Source: Nonomuraea sp. NEAU-A123
GTDB lineage: Bacteria > Actinomycetota > Actinomycetes > Streptosporangiales > Streptosporangiaceae
Assembly (NCBI RefSeq): GCF_018603905.1
Contig: NZ_JAHFZZ010000015.1
Coordinates: 124,001 to 188,000 of the forward strand
Reading direction: 5' to 3'
DNA: 64,000 nt
Shown: in pieces, positions 16,774 through 25,318 of the stretch
Layout: the number at the start of each line of letters is the position of its first letter
How positions within the stretch are numbered: position 1 is the stretch's first letter
The notes under the pieces: generated by a model
Told to the model about the DNA's origin: nothing
Seen by the model: only the letters and a program-made list of their open reading frames with translations
Databases searched by the model: none
Position numbers and translations under genes: made by a program

Positions 16774-18053
16774 GGTTTCCATTCCCTCACCAATCCCGCG
16801 TCTTCCAGGCTCTGCGCGGCCTCGGCCACCGCCCCGAACGGGAGGCCGGCCCGTTCGGCGACGTCAAGCAGCGTGTGCGTGCCGTCCGAGAGGTTCAGCA
16901 CCCAGAGCATGGCCATCTGGGCCTGCTTGGTGTCGCTCCTGCCGCCCAGCGCCCCGTACAGGCCGCGCCGGCCGAGCTGCGGCTCGCCGTAGGGGCTGAG
17001 GTTGACCAGGCGCCGGTCGTCCTCCAGCACCCGCGTCACCTCCCAGCAGGTCTCCAGGGTGTCCTCCAGCGACTCGGGCAGCACGAACGCCGGGTTGTCC
17101 CCCGATGTGTGGTACTCCGGGTAGCCGGCGTACGTCGACCTGGTCAGGCAGCCGACGGGCAGGTCGAACCCGGGCGAGCAGTACTGCCGCTCGTCGTAGC
17201 CGTACGGGGAGAAGTCGAGCGTGCGGTGCGGACGCCCGGAGGTGCGCAGCACGTGTCCCACCGCCCGGTCGATCTCCGTGTCGCCGCGCCTGCTCCGTTT
17301 GTACGTGAGCGCGCCGCCGTCTCCGGCGCACGCGAGCACCAGCCCGTGCCTGACCCGCTCGACCGCGTCCCTGTTGCGGGCGAGCCAGGTGATCGACCCG
17401 ATCGTGCCGGGCGCGAACAGGAAGCGGTAGGTGTAGCGCGGCGACGTGGCCGCCAGCCGCCGGGCGAGCTGGGTGGCCACCGCGATGCCCGCCAGGTTGT
17501 CGTTGGCCAGCGACGGGTGGCAGGTGTGGCAGGAGATCAGCACCTCCTCACTCGTCCGGCCGGGCACGACGTGCTCGGCGTAGGTCAGGTGGCCGTCCGC
17601 CAGCGTGGAGTCCACCACGACCTCGTAGTCGCCGTCCCGGAGGCTCTCCAGCGTCTCGTGGCGCAGGCAGAACCCCCAGTCCTCGGCGTAATAGCTGGTC
17701 CGGTACGGGATGAGCCCCGGCTGGTCGGGCAGCGTGTGCAGGTGGCCGCGGAGCTCCTCCAGCGGCATCCGGGCCGACACCGGCACGCTGTAGCCGACCA
17801 CGTGCAGGTTGGACTCGGCGAAGTCGACGACCTTGGCGCCCGTGGGGTCCTTGACGTAGGCGTCGCGGATGTTCCACTCCTGGGGCACGTTCCAGTCGAG
17901 CACCTGCGTGCCGGTGGGCACCTCGTGCACGTCCAGCGGGACGAGCTCGCCGATGATCTCCAAGGTGCGGCGGACGCCGTCTCCCGTGATGCTCCGGCAC
18001 AGCGGGTAGAGCCGCTCGACGAGCTCGTGCATCTCCTTTCCGAGGCCGGTCAC
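16770..18053 (-). CDS. DUF4910 aminopeptidase-like protein
   Basis: A 427-residue member of the DUF4910 family, a zinc-peptidase-like fold found in polysaccharide and antibiotic sugar loci. It has the family start MHELVERLYPLCRSITGDGV, the metal-ligand region ISCHTCHPSLANDNLAG (His, His, Asp; about 225-240), YRFLFAPGTIGS, and DERQYCSPGFDLPVG followed by YPEYHTSGDN. A winged-helix-like tail is present. The GTG at 18053 forms GTGA with the epimerase stop and gives the usual LGxxMH N-terminus; ATG 18032 has its AGGAG directly adjacent, which is too close. Probably removes or handles an N-acyl/amide group on the sugar (inference). Confidence 0.87.
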   Translation of the reverse strand: MTGLGKEMHELVERLYPLCRSITGDGVRRTLEIIGELVPLDVHEVPTGTQVLDWNVPQEWNIRDAYVKDPTGAKVVDFAESNLHVVGYSVPVSARMPLEELRGHLHTLPDQPGLIPYRTSYYAEDWGFCLRHETLESLRDGDYEVVVDSTLADGHLTYAEHVVPGRTSEEVLISCHTCHPSLANDNLAGIAVATQLARRLAATSPRYTYRFLFAPGTIGSITWLARNRDAVERVRHGLVLACAGDGGALTYKRSRRGDTEIDRAVGHVLRTSGRPHRTLDFSPYGYDERQYCSPGFDLPVGCLTRSTYAGYPEYHTSGDNPAFVLPESLEDTLETCWEVTRVLEDDRRLVNLSPYGEPQLGRRGLYGALGGRSDTKQAQMAMLWVLNLSDGTHTLLDVAERAGLPFGAVAEAAQSLEDAGLVREWKP

Positions 18054-19072
18054 GACGGCATCAGCCGATCGTCGACGGTGCCCGCGGCCTGCCGGTCCGA
18101 CAGCCGGGCCAGGCGGGTGAAACGGCGCTCGAAGCCCTCCCTGGTCAGCCCGTGGCGCCGGTAGGCGTCGATGAGTTCGAGCGCGCCCTCCTTCACCGAG
18201 CGGCGCGCCTCGTAGCCGGGCAGCGCGGCGCGGATCTTCGAGAAGTCGACCCGGTACGAGCGCGGATCGGCCCCCGTCTCCCCCGTGATGGCCAGCGTGG
18301 CGCCGGGCACCGCCTCCACCACGGTCGCGGCGATCCCGGCCACGGTGACGTTGTTCTGCTCGGTGCCCACGTTGAACGCCTCGCCGTGCACGGCCTCGCG
18401 CGGCGCGGTCAGAACGGCGGCGAACGCCTCCGCGATGTCCAGCGCGTGCACCAGGGGCCGCCACGGCGTGCCGTCGGACAGCACGCGTACCTCGCCGGAC
18501 AGGTGCGCGTGCCCCACCAGGTTGTTGAGCACGATGTCCGCGCGCAGCCGGGGCGAGAAGCCGAAGGCCGTGGCGTTGCGCAGGAAGACCGGCGAGAAGG
18601 CGGCGTCGGCCAGCTTCAGCACCTCGTCCTCCACCCGCACCTTGGATTCGGCGTAGGGGGTCACGGGACGCAGGGGCGCCTCCTCGGTGACCAGGTCGTC
18701 CCCGCCCGCGGCTCCGTAGACCGAGCAGGTGGAGGCGTACAGGAAGCGCCGCACGCCCGCGTCGCGGGCCAGCCGGGCCAGCCGTACGGACGCGTGGTAG
18801 TTGATGTCGTAGGTCAGCTCGGGCGCCAGCGAGCCGAGCGGGTCGTTGGAGAGGGCGGCCAGGTGTACGACCGCGTCGAACCCCGCCAGCGCCTCGGCCG
18901 GGACCTCGCGCAGGTCCACGGCGAGCCCCTCCGGGTCGTCCGGCGGGGGCCCCAGGACGCAGTCGGCGAACAGCCCCGAGTCGAGGCCGATCACCTCGTG
19001 CCCCGCCCCGGCGAGTACGGGGGACATGACAGTGCCCAGGTAGCCCTGGTGTCCGGTCAGCAGTACACGCAT
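18050..19072 (-). CDS. NAD-dependent nucleotide-sugar epimerase/dehydratase (extended SDR)
   Basis: A 340-residue extended SDR. GHQGYLGTVM at residues 7-16 is the glycine-rich NAD site, VHLAALSNDPLG follows, then YASTCSVYG and the catalytic YAESK (about 148-152). It should epimerise, reduce or dehydrate a nucleotide sugar, plausibly the CDP-sugar made by the adjacent cytidylyltransferase. It is seven bases from the PIG-L gene and overlaps the DUF4910 gene by four bases in the same operon. Confidence 0.88.
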   Translation of the reverse strand: MRVLLTGHQGYLGTVMSPVLAGAGHEVIGLDSGLFADCVLGPPPDDPEGLAVDLREVPAEALAGFDAVVHLAALSNDPLGSLAPELTYDINYHASVRLARLARDAGVRRFLYASTCSVYGAAGGDDLVTEEAPLRPVTPYAESKVRVEDEVLKLADAAFSPVFLRNATAFGFSPRLRADIVLNNLVGHAHLSGEVRVLSDGTPWRPLVHALDIAEAFAAVLTAPREAVHGEAFNVGTEQNNVTVAGIAATVVEAVPGATLAITGETGADPRSYRVDFSKIRAALPGYEARRSVKEGALELIDAYRRHGLTREGFERRFTRLARLSDRQAAGTVDDRLMPS

Positions 19073-19078
19073 ATCCGG

Positions 19079-19729
19079 CTAGCCTCCTGCGAGGTCGAGA
19101 GTCAGTTTGCGGGTGTGGAAGGCTTCGGCGTACCTGTCGCCGCACTCGATGCCGCGGATGCGGGCGAGGCCGAGAAAGGCCTCGTCGTCGAACCAGGAGC
19201 GCCGGCGTTGCGAGGGGTAGTGCTGCCGCAGCAGGGCGACCTTCTCCGCCGCCACCTCCGGCCGCAGCGGCTGGTAGGCGGAGGGGCGGCCGAGGTCGCC
19301 GTCCCACTTGACGATCTCGTAGCCGAGCGTCAGGTGGTCGCGGAAGGCCGTGGGTACGAGCTCGGCCAGGCCCCGGTGGTCCTGGTGGGCGTCTCCCGGG
19401 TGCGGGCCGAGGATCAGGTCGGGGTCGGTCCTGGCCCGGAGCAGTTCCAGCGCCTCCTTGGCCTGCTCCCAGTGCGCGGGCAGCCGGCCGTCGGGCAGCT
19501 TGAGCACGGTCAGCCGCAGGTCGGCGCCGGGGCAGAAGGCGGTGAGCGCCGCGTGCTCCTCGTCCTCCCGCTCGGTCCCCCCGCCGGACAGGACCAGCGC
19601 GTCGATCTGTAGTCCGGGACGGCCCGCGCAGAGGGTGAGCAGCGTGCCGCCCGCCCCGATGGCGATGTCGTCGCAGTGCGCGCCCAGCGCGACGATCCGG
19701 TCCATCCGCGGAGCCGTCAGCCGGATCAT
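19079..19729 (-). CDS. PIG-L/LmbE-family deacetylase
   Basis: A 216-residue zinc-dependent de-N-acetylase of the PIG-L/LmbE family. The metal motif reads AHCDDIAIGAGG (residues about 18-29; AHPDDE in most members, so Pro and Glu are replaced by Cys and Ile), and the second ligand appears in GPHPGDAHQDHRGLAEL. It would remove an N-acetyl group from a sugar intermediate. ATG 19729 overlaps the cytidylyltransferase stop (ATGA). The altered first motif may affect metal binding. Confidence 0.86.
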   Translation of the reverse strand: MIRLTAPRMDRIVALGAHCDDIAIGAGGTLLTLCAGRPGLQIDALVLSGGGTEREDEEHAALTAFCPGADLRLTVLKLPDGRLPAHWEQAKEALELLRARTDPDLILGPHPGDAHQDHRGLAELVPTAFRDHLTLGYEIVKWDGDLGRPSAYQPLRPEVAAEKVALLRQHYPSQRRRSWFDDEAFLGLARIRGIECGDRYAEAFHTRKLTLDLAGG

Positions 19730-20499
19730 GCCTCCCACAGCGCCCAGGGCCTGTCGCCGCGCGAGTACGCCTCGTCCAGCTCGATCCGCTGGTTGACGGT
19801 GTCGGTCGGCCGCCAGTATCCGCGGTGCCGGTACGTCAGAAGCCGGCCGCGCTTGGTCAGCTCCATGCAGCCATCCCCCACCAGATCCCCGTTTTCAGGG
19901 ATGTGATCGAAAATTTCCTGACGGAGCACGAAATATCCGCCGTTGACCCACATGGGGAGCTGGGTGACCGGCGCGATGTCCCTCGCCAGCCCGTCGTCGT
20001 CGACGTCGACGCAGTGGAAGGTGCCGGGCGGCGGCACGACCATCATGGACGCGCCCACGTCGGCGGCGGTGAAGCGATCGATGATCTCCGGCAGCGGCGC
20101 GTCGGTGAGCACGTCGGCGTAGTTGGCCAGGAACACCTCATCGCCATCCAGATGATCGCGGACCCGGCGTAACCGCTCGCCGATCGGCGACTGGATGCCG
20201 GTCTGCACGAAGGAGATCGACCAGTCGGAGATGTCCTGCGACAGCAGCTCCACCCGGCTGCCGTGCAGCCGGAAGTCGTTGGAGACGGTCTCCCTGTAGT
20301 CGAGGAAGAACTCCGTGATGTGCTGCGCGCCGTACCCCAGGCACAGGATGAACTCGGTGTGCCCGAAGTGCGCGTAATAGCGCATCACATGCCAGATGAG
20401 CGGCCGGGGACCGACGAGCTGCATGGGCTTGGGGACCTCGCCCGGAGCGCCGGTACGCATCCGCGTGCCGTACCCGCCGCAGAAGAGCACGACCTTCAT
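19726..20499 (-). CDS. Glucose-1-phosphate cytidylyltransferase-like nucleotidyltransferase
   Basis: A 257-residue nucleotidyltransferase of the RfbF (glucose-1-phosphate cytidylyltransferase) type that activates a sugar 1-phosphate to a CDP-sugar. The start VVLFCGGYGTRMRTG is the nucleotide-binding loop, followed by PKPMQLVGPRPLIWHVM; FLANYADVLTD holds the metal-binding Asp, and WVNGGYFVLRQEIFD and YWRPTDTVNQRIEL are family blocks. It starts the CDP-sugar branch of the locus. Overlaps both neighbours by four bases. Confidence 0.88.
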   Translation of the reverse strand: MKVVLFCGGYGTRMRTGAPGEVPKPMQLVGPRPLIWHVMRYYAHFGHTEFILCLGYGAQHITEFFLDYRETVSNDFRLHGSRVELLSQDISDWSISFVQTGIQSPIGERLRRVRDHLDGDEVFLANYADVLTDAPLPEIIDRFTAADVGASMMVVPPPGTFHCVDVDDDGLARDIAPVTQLPMWVNGGYFVLRQEIFDHIPENGDLVGDGCMELTKRGRLLTYRHRGYWRPTDTVNQRIELDEAYSRGDRPWALWEA

Positions 20500-21713
20500 G
20501 GCACGATCTCCAGACTCGGGATGGGAAAGACCAGTTGCCCGCCCCACTCGCGGACGTAGGAGAGCTGTTCGGTGAGCTCCTCTCGCAGGTTCCACGGGAG
20601 CACCAGCACGTAGTCCGGCCGGTCCTCGGCGAGCCGCTCGGGCGGCAGGATGGGGATGCGGGTGCCCGGGGTGAACCTGCCGTGCTTGTACGGGTTGCGG
20701 TCCACCGTGTACGCCAGCAGGTCCTCGCGGATGCCGCAGTGGTTGAGCAGCGTGTTGCCCTTCCCCGGAGCGCCGTAGCCGGCCACGGTCTTGCCCGCCT
20801 CGGCCGCGTCGATGAGGAAGCGGAGCAGGTCACGCCGGACCTTGGCCACCCGCGCGGCGAACTCCGCGTACCCGGCCAGCTCGTCGAGCCCGGCCCCCTT
20901 CTCCCTGGCCAGCACGTCGGCCACCCGCTCGGTGGGCTCACCGCCCGCCTCCTCGGGCCGGGCCCAGAGCCGGATCGAGCCGCCGTGCGTCGGCAGCAGC
21001 TCCACGTCGACCAGCGCCAGGCCGCCCGTGGCCAGCGCCCGCCGCGCGGCGGCGACCGTGTAGTACTGGAAGTGCTCGTGGTAGATCGTGTCGTACTGGT
21101 TCAGCTCCACGAGCGTGAGCAGGTGCTGCACCTCGATGGAGACCCACCCGTCGTCGGCGACGAGCGCGCGCAGCCCCTGGGTGAAGCCGACGACGTCGGG
21201 GATGTGCGCGTACACGTTGTTGGCCACGACCAGATCGGCCGGACCGTGCTCGGCGCGGACCGCCGCGCCGGTCTCCGGGTCGAGGAACGCGGTACGGGTG
21301 GGAATGCCCTTGTCCCTGGCCGCCTGGCCCACGTTGGCCGACGGCTCGATGCCCAGGCAGCGCACTCCCCGGCCGGCCACGTGCTGCAGCAGGTACCCGT
21401 CGTTGCTGGCGACCTCGACCACGAAGCCGGGCGCGAACCGGTCCACGGCCGCCTCCACGAACTCCCGGGCGTGCTCCACCCAGGAGGTGGAGAAGGAGGA
21501 GAAGTACGCGTACTCCGTGAACGTCTCCTCCGGCTGGATCAGCGGCGGGAGCTGGGCGAGCCAGCAGCTCGTGCAGACCCGCAGGTGCAGGGGGTAGGTG
21601 AGTTCGGGCTCGTCGAGCCGCTCCCGGGTGAGGAACAGCTCGCAGGGCGGCGTGGCGCCGAGGTCGACCACGCTCGCCAGTTCGGCCGAGCCGCAGAGCC
21701 GGCAACGGGTCAC
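20496..21713 (-). CDS. SAM-dependent sugar C-methyltransferase
   Basis: A 405-residue three-domain C-methyltransferase of the TylCIII/NovU type. An N-terminal zinc domain (CRLCGSAEL and CTSCWLAQL, residues about 4-54), a central SAM-binding domain with EVASNDGYLLQHV and LVVANNVYAHIPDV, and a C-terminal domain with GYGAPGKGNTLLN and DRNPYKHGRFTPG are all present. It should add a methyl group to a keto-deoxysugar carbon, implying a branched-chain sugar in the polymer. The GTG 21713 places CRLC at the family position. First gene of the seven-gene operon 21713-14346. Confidence 0.9.
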   Translation of the reverse strand: MTRCRLCGSAELASVVDLGATPPCELFLTRERLDEPELTYPLHLRVCTSCWLAQLPPLIQPEETFTEYAYFSSFSTSWVEHAREFVEAAVDRFAPGFVVEVASNDGYLLQHVAGRGVRCLGIEPSANVGQAARDKGIPTRTAFLDPETGAAVRAEHGPADLVVANNVYAHIPDVVGFTQGLRALVADDGWVSIEVQHLLTLVELNQYDTIYHEHFQYYTVAAARRALATGGLALVDVELLPTHGGSIRLWARPEEAGGEPTERVADVLAREKGAGLDELAGYAEFAARVAKVRRDLLRFLIDAAEAGKTVAGYGAPGKGNTLLNHCGIREDLLAYTVDRNPYKHGRFTPGTRIPILPPERLAEDRPDYVLVLPWNLREELTEQLSYVREWGGQLVFPIPSLEIVP

Positions 21714-21782
21714 CGGCTTCGACCTCTTCCGCGCTCATTCCGACGAGACATGATCCCCTCCCGATTAGTGAAACGACCCTGA

Positions 21783-22712
21783 TCAGTGCGAAATATCAGC
21801 TTTTGCGCCGTTGGCTCGCTCCAAGTGAGCCTTGGCCTCCCTCTCGTACTCCGCCGACAGCTCCTCCGGGATGCGGGCCAGGTCCTTGGCCCGCATGAAG
21901 TCGCGCAGGGTGGTGCCCAGGCACGTCGCGTCCACGTTGGGCGCGCCCTTGCGTGAGGTGACGTCGTCGATGTGGACGGTGCGGAAGTCGATGCTGAAGC
22001 GCGTCACGCCCGACGTGTTGCGCACGGTCGAGTGCAGTTGGGCGCCCGAGAAGAGGAGCACCCCGCCCGGCTCCGTGACGATTCTGAGCTCGCCGGACAG
22101 GTCGAGGTCCTCTTCCGGCTTCGGCTGCTCGCGCGTGTCGCTGTAGATGTGCTGGGCCGCCGACGGGCGCTCCGTCCTGACCCACGACGCGTAGTCGTAG
22201 CGGCCGCTGCCGTTGCGCACGGCCCGGTCGAAGTACTCCGGGTGCAGGGCGAACACGTTCTCCGGCACCACGTCGTAGACGGGGATCCACCAGTTCACCT
22301 GGTTGAACGGCGCCGCGTACCAGCAGTCGCGATGCGCGTGGTAGGCGTAGGAGATGCCCGAGTCGAGGTAGCCGTCGGAGGTCGAGGTCCGCAGGCGCGG
22401 CACGTCGAAGTAGGTCTCGCCCGGCGCGAACCCCAGCTCGTCCAGCAGGACGGCGATGATCTCCTTGCACCTCGGATGGTGGATGAAGCGCGGCTTGACA
22501 TCGGCCAGCAGCGCGGCGAAGCGTTCGACCGGCAGGCTGTGCTGGGCGGTGGTGGGGTTCATGCCGCCGAACGTCTCGGCGACCAGTTCGCGGGCGAAGG
22601 ACACGAGCTCGCGGGACGCGGGCGAGGCCGCGTAGACGAAGACGTCGCCCTGGAAGATCCTCTCGCGTCGTGCCTCGTCGTTCATCGTGCTGCCGGTGAA
22701 TACCGTGGTCAT
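21783..22712 (-). CDS. Putative Fe(II)/2-oxoglutarate-dependent dioxygenase (PhyH-like)
   Basis: A 309-residue protein with a double-stranded beta-helix pattern. AYHAHRDCWYAAPFNQVNW (about 142-160) offers an HxD-like pair (HRD), GGVLLFSGAQLHSTVRN gives the distal His, and FSIDFRTVH the arginine strand, as in phytanoyl-CoA dioxygenase relatives. It may hydroxylate a sugar or another polymer component. ATG 22712 has AGGGGG nine bases upstream. Monocistronic, 69 bases upstream of the seven-gene operon on the same strand. Substrate unknown. Confidence 0.75.
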   Translation of the reverse strand: MTTVFTGSTMNDEARRERIFQGDVFVYAASPASRELVSFARELVAETFGGMNPTTAQHSLPVERFAALLADVKPRFIHHPRCKEIIAVLLDELGFAPGETYFDVPRLRTSTSDGYLDSGISYAYHAHRDCWYAAPFNQVNWWIPVYDVVPENVFALHPEYFDRAVRNGSGRYDYASWVRTERPSAAQHIYSDTREQPKPEEDLDLSGELRIVTEPGGVLLFSGAQLHSTVRNTSGVTRFSIDFRTVHIDDVTSRKGAPNVDATCLGTTLRDFMRAKDLARIPEELSAEYEREAKAHLERANGAKADISH

Positions 22713-22949
22713 CTGGTCTTGCCCCCTACACGTGCATGGTGCGAGTCGAACCGATCTCCCCTCGTAGGTCTTGCGAGGACGTGCGTGGGGCGGGATGGGT
22801 TGCTGGCTCCCGGAAACGTACTGATGGGGACGATGTCGACCCTGACCCCGCTCAGGATCACATGCCTCAATCAACTGGCATTTCGCGACTGCCATCTCAC
22901 GCGTTACACACTCTGGTAGGAACGTTCCCGCTATGTCAGGATCCGCTCC

Positions 22950-23558
22950 ATGGATCCCCTCGGTTTCGACGGCGCCTGGCTGTTCAGCCCACGTATCCAT
23001 ACGGATCGGCGTGGGGCGTTCCTCGAATGGTTCAGGAACGACGAGCTCGACCGCCCGCTGGAGCTCGCCCAGGCCAACTGCTCGGTCTCGACCAGAGGCG
23101 TGCTGCGCGGCGTGCACTACGCGGACGTGCCTCCCGGCCAGGCCAAGTACGTCACGTGCGTCTCCGGAAGCGTGCTCGACGTCGCGGTGGACCTCAGAAC
23201 CGGCTCGCCCACCTTCGGCCGCTGGGCGGCGGCACGGCTGGACGACGTCTCGCGGCAGGCGGTCTACCTGGCCGAAGGGCTCGGCCACGCGTTCTTCACG
23301 CTCAGCGAATCGGCCACCGTGGTCTATCTCTGCTCCACCTCGTACGCCCCCCAGCGCGAACACGGCATCCACCCGCTGGACCCGGCACTCGGCATCGTCT
23401 GGCCGGAGGGCATCGAGCCGATCCTCGCGGACAAGGACGCCGCGGCGCCCACGCTGGCGGAAGCCGTCGAACACGGTCTACTCCCCTCCTACGCCGACTG
23501 CCTGGCTCACTACGCGAGCGCTCCAGGAGGTCAGCAGAGCCGGCCAGGCCTCGTGTAA
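22950..23558 (+). CDS. rfbC: dTDP-4-dehydrorhamnose 3,5-epimerase (RmlC family, copy 2)
   Basis: A 202-residue RmlC-type cupin with DRRGAFLEWFRNDEL, the active-site GVLRGVHYADVPPGQAKYV, SGSVLDVAVDLRTGSPTFG, YLAEGLGHAFF and the CSTSYAP segment that retains the tyrosine missing from copy 1. It is thus the better candidate for the true 3,5-epimerase step towards dTDP-L-rhamnose or a related sugar. Its final 81 bases overlap the convergent rmlD gene. CGTTACAC lies 48 bases upstream of the start. Confidence 0.9.
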   Translation: MDPLGFDGAWLFSPRIHTDRRGAFLEWFRNDELDRPLELAQANCSVSTRGVLRGVHYADVPPGQAKYVTCVSGSVLDVAVDLRTGSPTFGRWAAARLDDVSRQAVYLAEGLGHAFFTLSESATVVYLCSTSYAPQREHGIHPLDPALGIVWPEGIEPILADKDAAAPTLAEAVEHGLLPSYADCLAHYASAPGGQQSRPGLV

Positions 23559-24374
23559 GGCGGTGGACCAGTCGCGCATCGGCGGCAGCCCGGCGGCCCG
23601 CCAGTTCCCGTGCCCCAGCAGGCTGTTGGCGGGGCGGGGGGCGGGCCGGCACAGGGCTGTGCTCGGCATGGGCTCGACCCTGCCGGGATCGGCCCCGAGC
23701 AGGGTGAAGATCTCTCGCGCGTAGTCGTACCAGGTCGTCCGTCCCGCGCTCGTCCCGTGATAGACGCCGGGCGGGGCGTCCGCCCGGCCGAGCCGGACGA
23801 TCCGCTCGGCCAGGTCGCCGGTCCAGGTGGGCTGGCCGAACTGGTCGTCGACCACGGAAACGGTCTGCCGGGCGCTTTCGAGGCCGACCATCGTGCGGGC
23901 GAAGCTGCGGCCGTGGGCGCCGTAGAGCCAGGCCGTACGCACCACGTGATGGCCGTGTTCCAGAGCCGCGCGCTCGCCCGCGAGCTTGGTCCGCCCGTAG
24001 GCGTTGATGGGGCCCGTCAGCGCGGTCTCCCGGTACGGGTCGTGCCCGGAGCCGTCGAAGACGTAGTCGGTGGAGAGCTGGATCAGCCGGGCGCCCAGCT
24101 CGGCGGCGACCCGGGCGAGGACGGACACGGCCGTCCCGTTGATCGCCAGCGCCTCCTGCTCGCGCGTCTCGGCCTGGTCGACGTCCGTCCACGCGCCGCA
24201 GTTGACCACCACGTCGGGCCTGGCCGCGCGTACCGCCCAGGCCACCGCGTCGGCATCGCGCAGATCCAGCTCGGACCGGGCGAACGGGACGACCCACATC
24301 CCGGGCGTCACCCGGAGCAACTCCGTCAGGTCGGTGCCGAGCATGCCGCCCGCACCGGTGATCATCCACCTCAT
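23478..24374 (-). CDS. rfbD: dTDP-4-dehydrorhamnose reductase
   Basis: A 298-residue RmlD, the NAD(P)H-dependent enzyme that makes dTDP-L-rhamnose from the 4-keto sugar. It shows MITGAGGMLGTDL, NCGAWTDVDQAE, QLSTDYVFDG, the catalytic YGRTKLAGE and RTAWLYGAHGRSF. Normal family length. ATG 24374 overlaps the stop of the endonuclease/phosphatase-family gene (ATGA). Last gene of the run 28772-23478; tail-to-tail with rmlC copy 2. Confidence 0.92.
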   Translation of the reverse strand: MRWMITGAGGMLGTDLTELLRVTPGMWVVPFARSELDLRDADAVAWAVRAARPDVVVNCGAWTDVDQAETREQEALAINGTAVSVLARVAAELGARLIQLSTDYVFDGSGHDPYRETALTGPINAYGRTKLAGERAALEHGHHVVRTAWLYGAHGRSFARTMVGLESARQTVSVVDDQFGQPTWTGDLAERIVRLGRADAPPGVYHGTSAGRTTWYDYAREIFTLLGADPGRVEPMPSTALCRPAPRPANSLLGHGNWRAAGLPPMRDWSTALHEAWPALLTSWSARVVSQAVGVGGE

Positions 24375-25318
24375 GCGCCCCGCCTCAGCACCAGGTCCGT
24401 GACCGTCGCGCGATGGTCGGTACGCGGGAGGGCGAGCGTCTCGAACGCGCGCACCGCCACCCCCTCGGACGCAAGCACGTGGTCGATGGCCACTTTGGGG
24501 ATGAGGACGGACCGCCCGTTGTACGGCCAGGTCATGGCGAGCCCCTTTCCGGTGACGGACGCGGCGTCCTGATAGCCGGTGGCGATCAGCTCCCGCAGCA
24601 CCGCGTGGTCGAGCGTGGAGTTGAAATCACCGGCCAGGACACGCGGCCGCTTCGCCGGCCTCGCGGGTGGCAGGACCTGGATGCTCTGCGCCCAGCACCC
24701 CGCCAGCCAGCCGGCGGAGGGCGCGCAGGCGTGCACGCCGACGATGTCCACCTCCGAACCGTCCGGCAGGGTGAGCACGCCGCCGACGTGCTGCCACTGG
24801 TCCGCGTCGAAGCCGATTCCCGGACGCAGCGGCAGGCGCGAGTAGATGGCCGTGCCGAGCTGTTCCAGGTGATAGGGCAGCAGGGTGCCGAGACCGGCCT
24901 CCTCCAGCCGCGCCGCCAGGTACGGGGTGAACTCCTGCAGGGTGAGCACGTCGGGACGGTTCCGTTCGACCGCGCCGATCAGGGCCTCGGCGGGCACCGA
25001 GCCCCGGAGCACGTTCGCGGTCATCACGCGGAGCGGCTGCCCGTCCGTCTCGGGGACGCCCTGCGGCACCGCGCGGGGCAGCACGACCGAGGCCAGCATC
25101 CCGCCCACCACCAGCGCGGCCAACGTGGCGGGCCGGTTGCGCACCGCCAGGGCGAACGCCAGCGGCACCAGCGAGCCCGCGGCGGCGTACGGGGTGAACG
25201 ACACGAGCTGGGACCACCTGAACTTGGGCTCCCAGCCGGTCACGCGGAGCACCGCCCAGCCGGCGAACGGCGACAGCAACGCCCAGAGTGCGGGGGTCAC
25301 CCAGGTGTTCTGCTTCAA
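24371..25318 (-). CDS. Membrane-anchored endonuclease/exonuclease/phosphatase-family protein
   Basis: A 315-residue protein with two or three N-terminal hydrophobic segments (residues about 8-80) and a C-terminal EEP-fold domain: RVMTANVLRG, LTLQEFTPYLAARLEE (Glu), AIYSRLPL, VGVHACAP, VLAGDFNSTLDH and LPRTDHRATVTDL hold the expected metal and catalytic residues. Similar membrane EEP proteins are common in actinomycetes and are often annotated as endonucleases, though phosphodiesterase or lipid-phosphate activity outside the membrane is plausible. It lies between rmlB and rmlD, one base after the rmlB stop and four bases overlapping rmlD. Confidence 0.82.
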   Translation of the reverse strand: MKQNTWVTPALWALLSPFAGWAVLRVTGWEPKFRWSQLVSFTPYAAAGSLVPLAFALAVRNRPATLAALVVGGMLASVVLPRAVPQGVPETDGQPLRVMTANVLRGSVPAEALIGAVERNRPDVLTLQEFTPYLAARLEEAGLGTLLPYHLEQLGTAIYSRLPLRPGIGFDADQWQHVGGVLTLPDGSEVDIVGVHACAPSAGWLAGCWAQSIQVLPPARPAKRPRVLAGDFNSTLDHAVLRELIATGYQDAASVTGKGLAMTWPYNGRSVLIPKVAIDHVLASEGVAVRAFETLALPRTDHRATVTDLVLRRGA

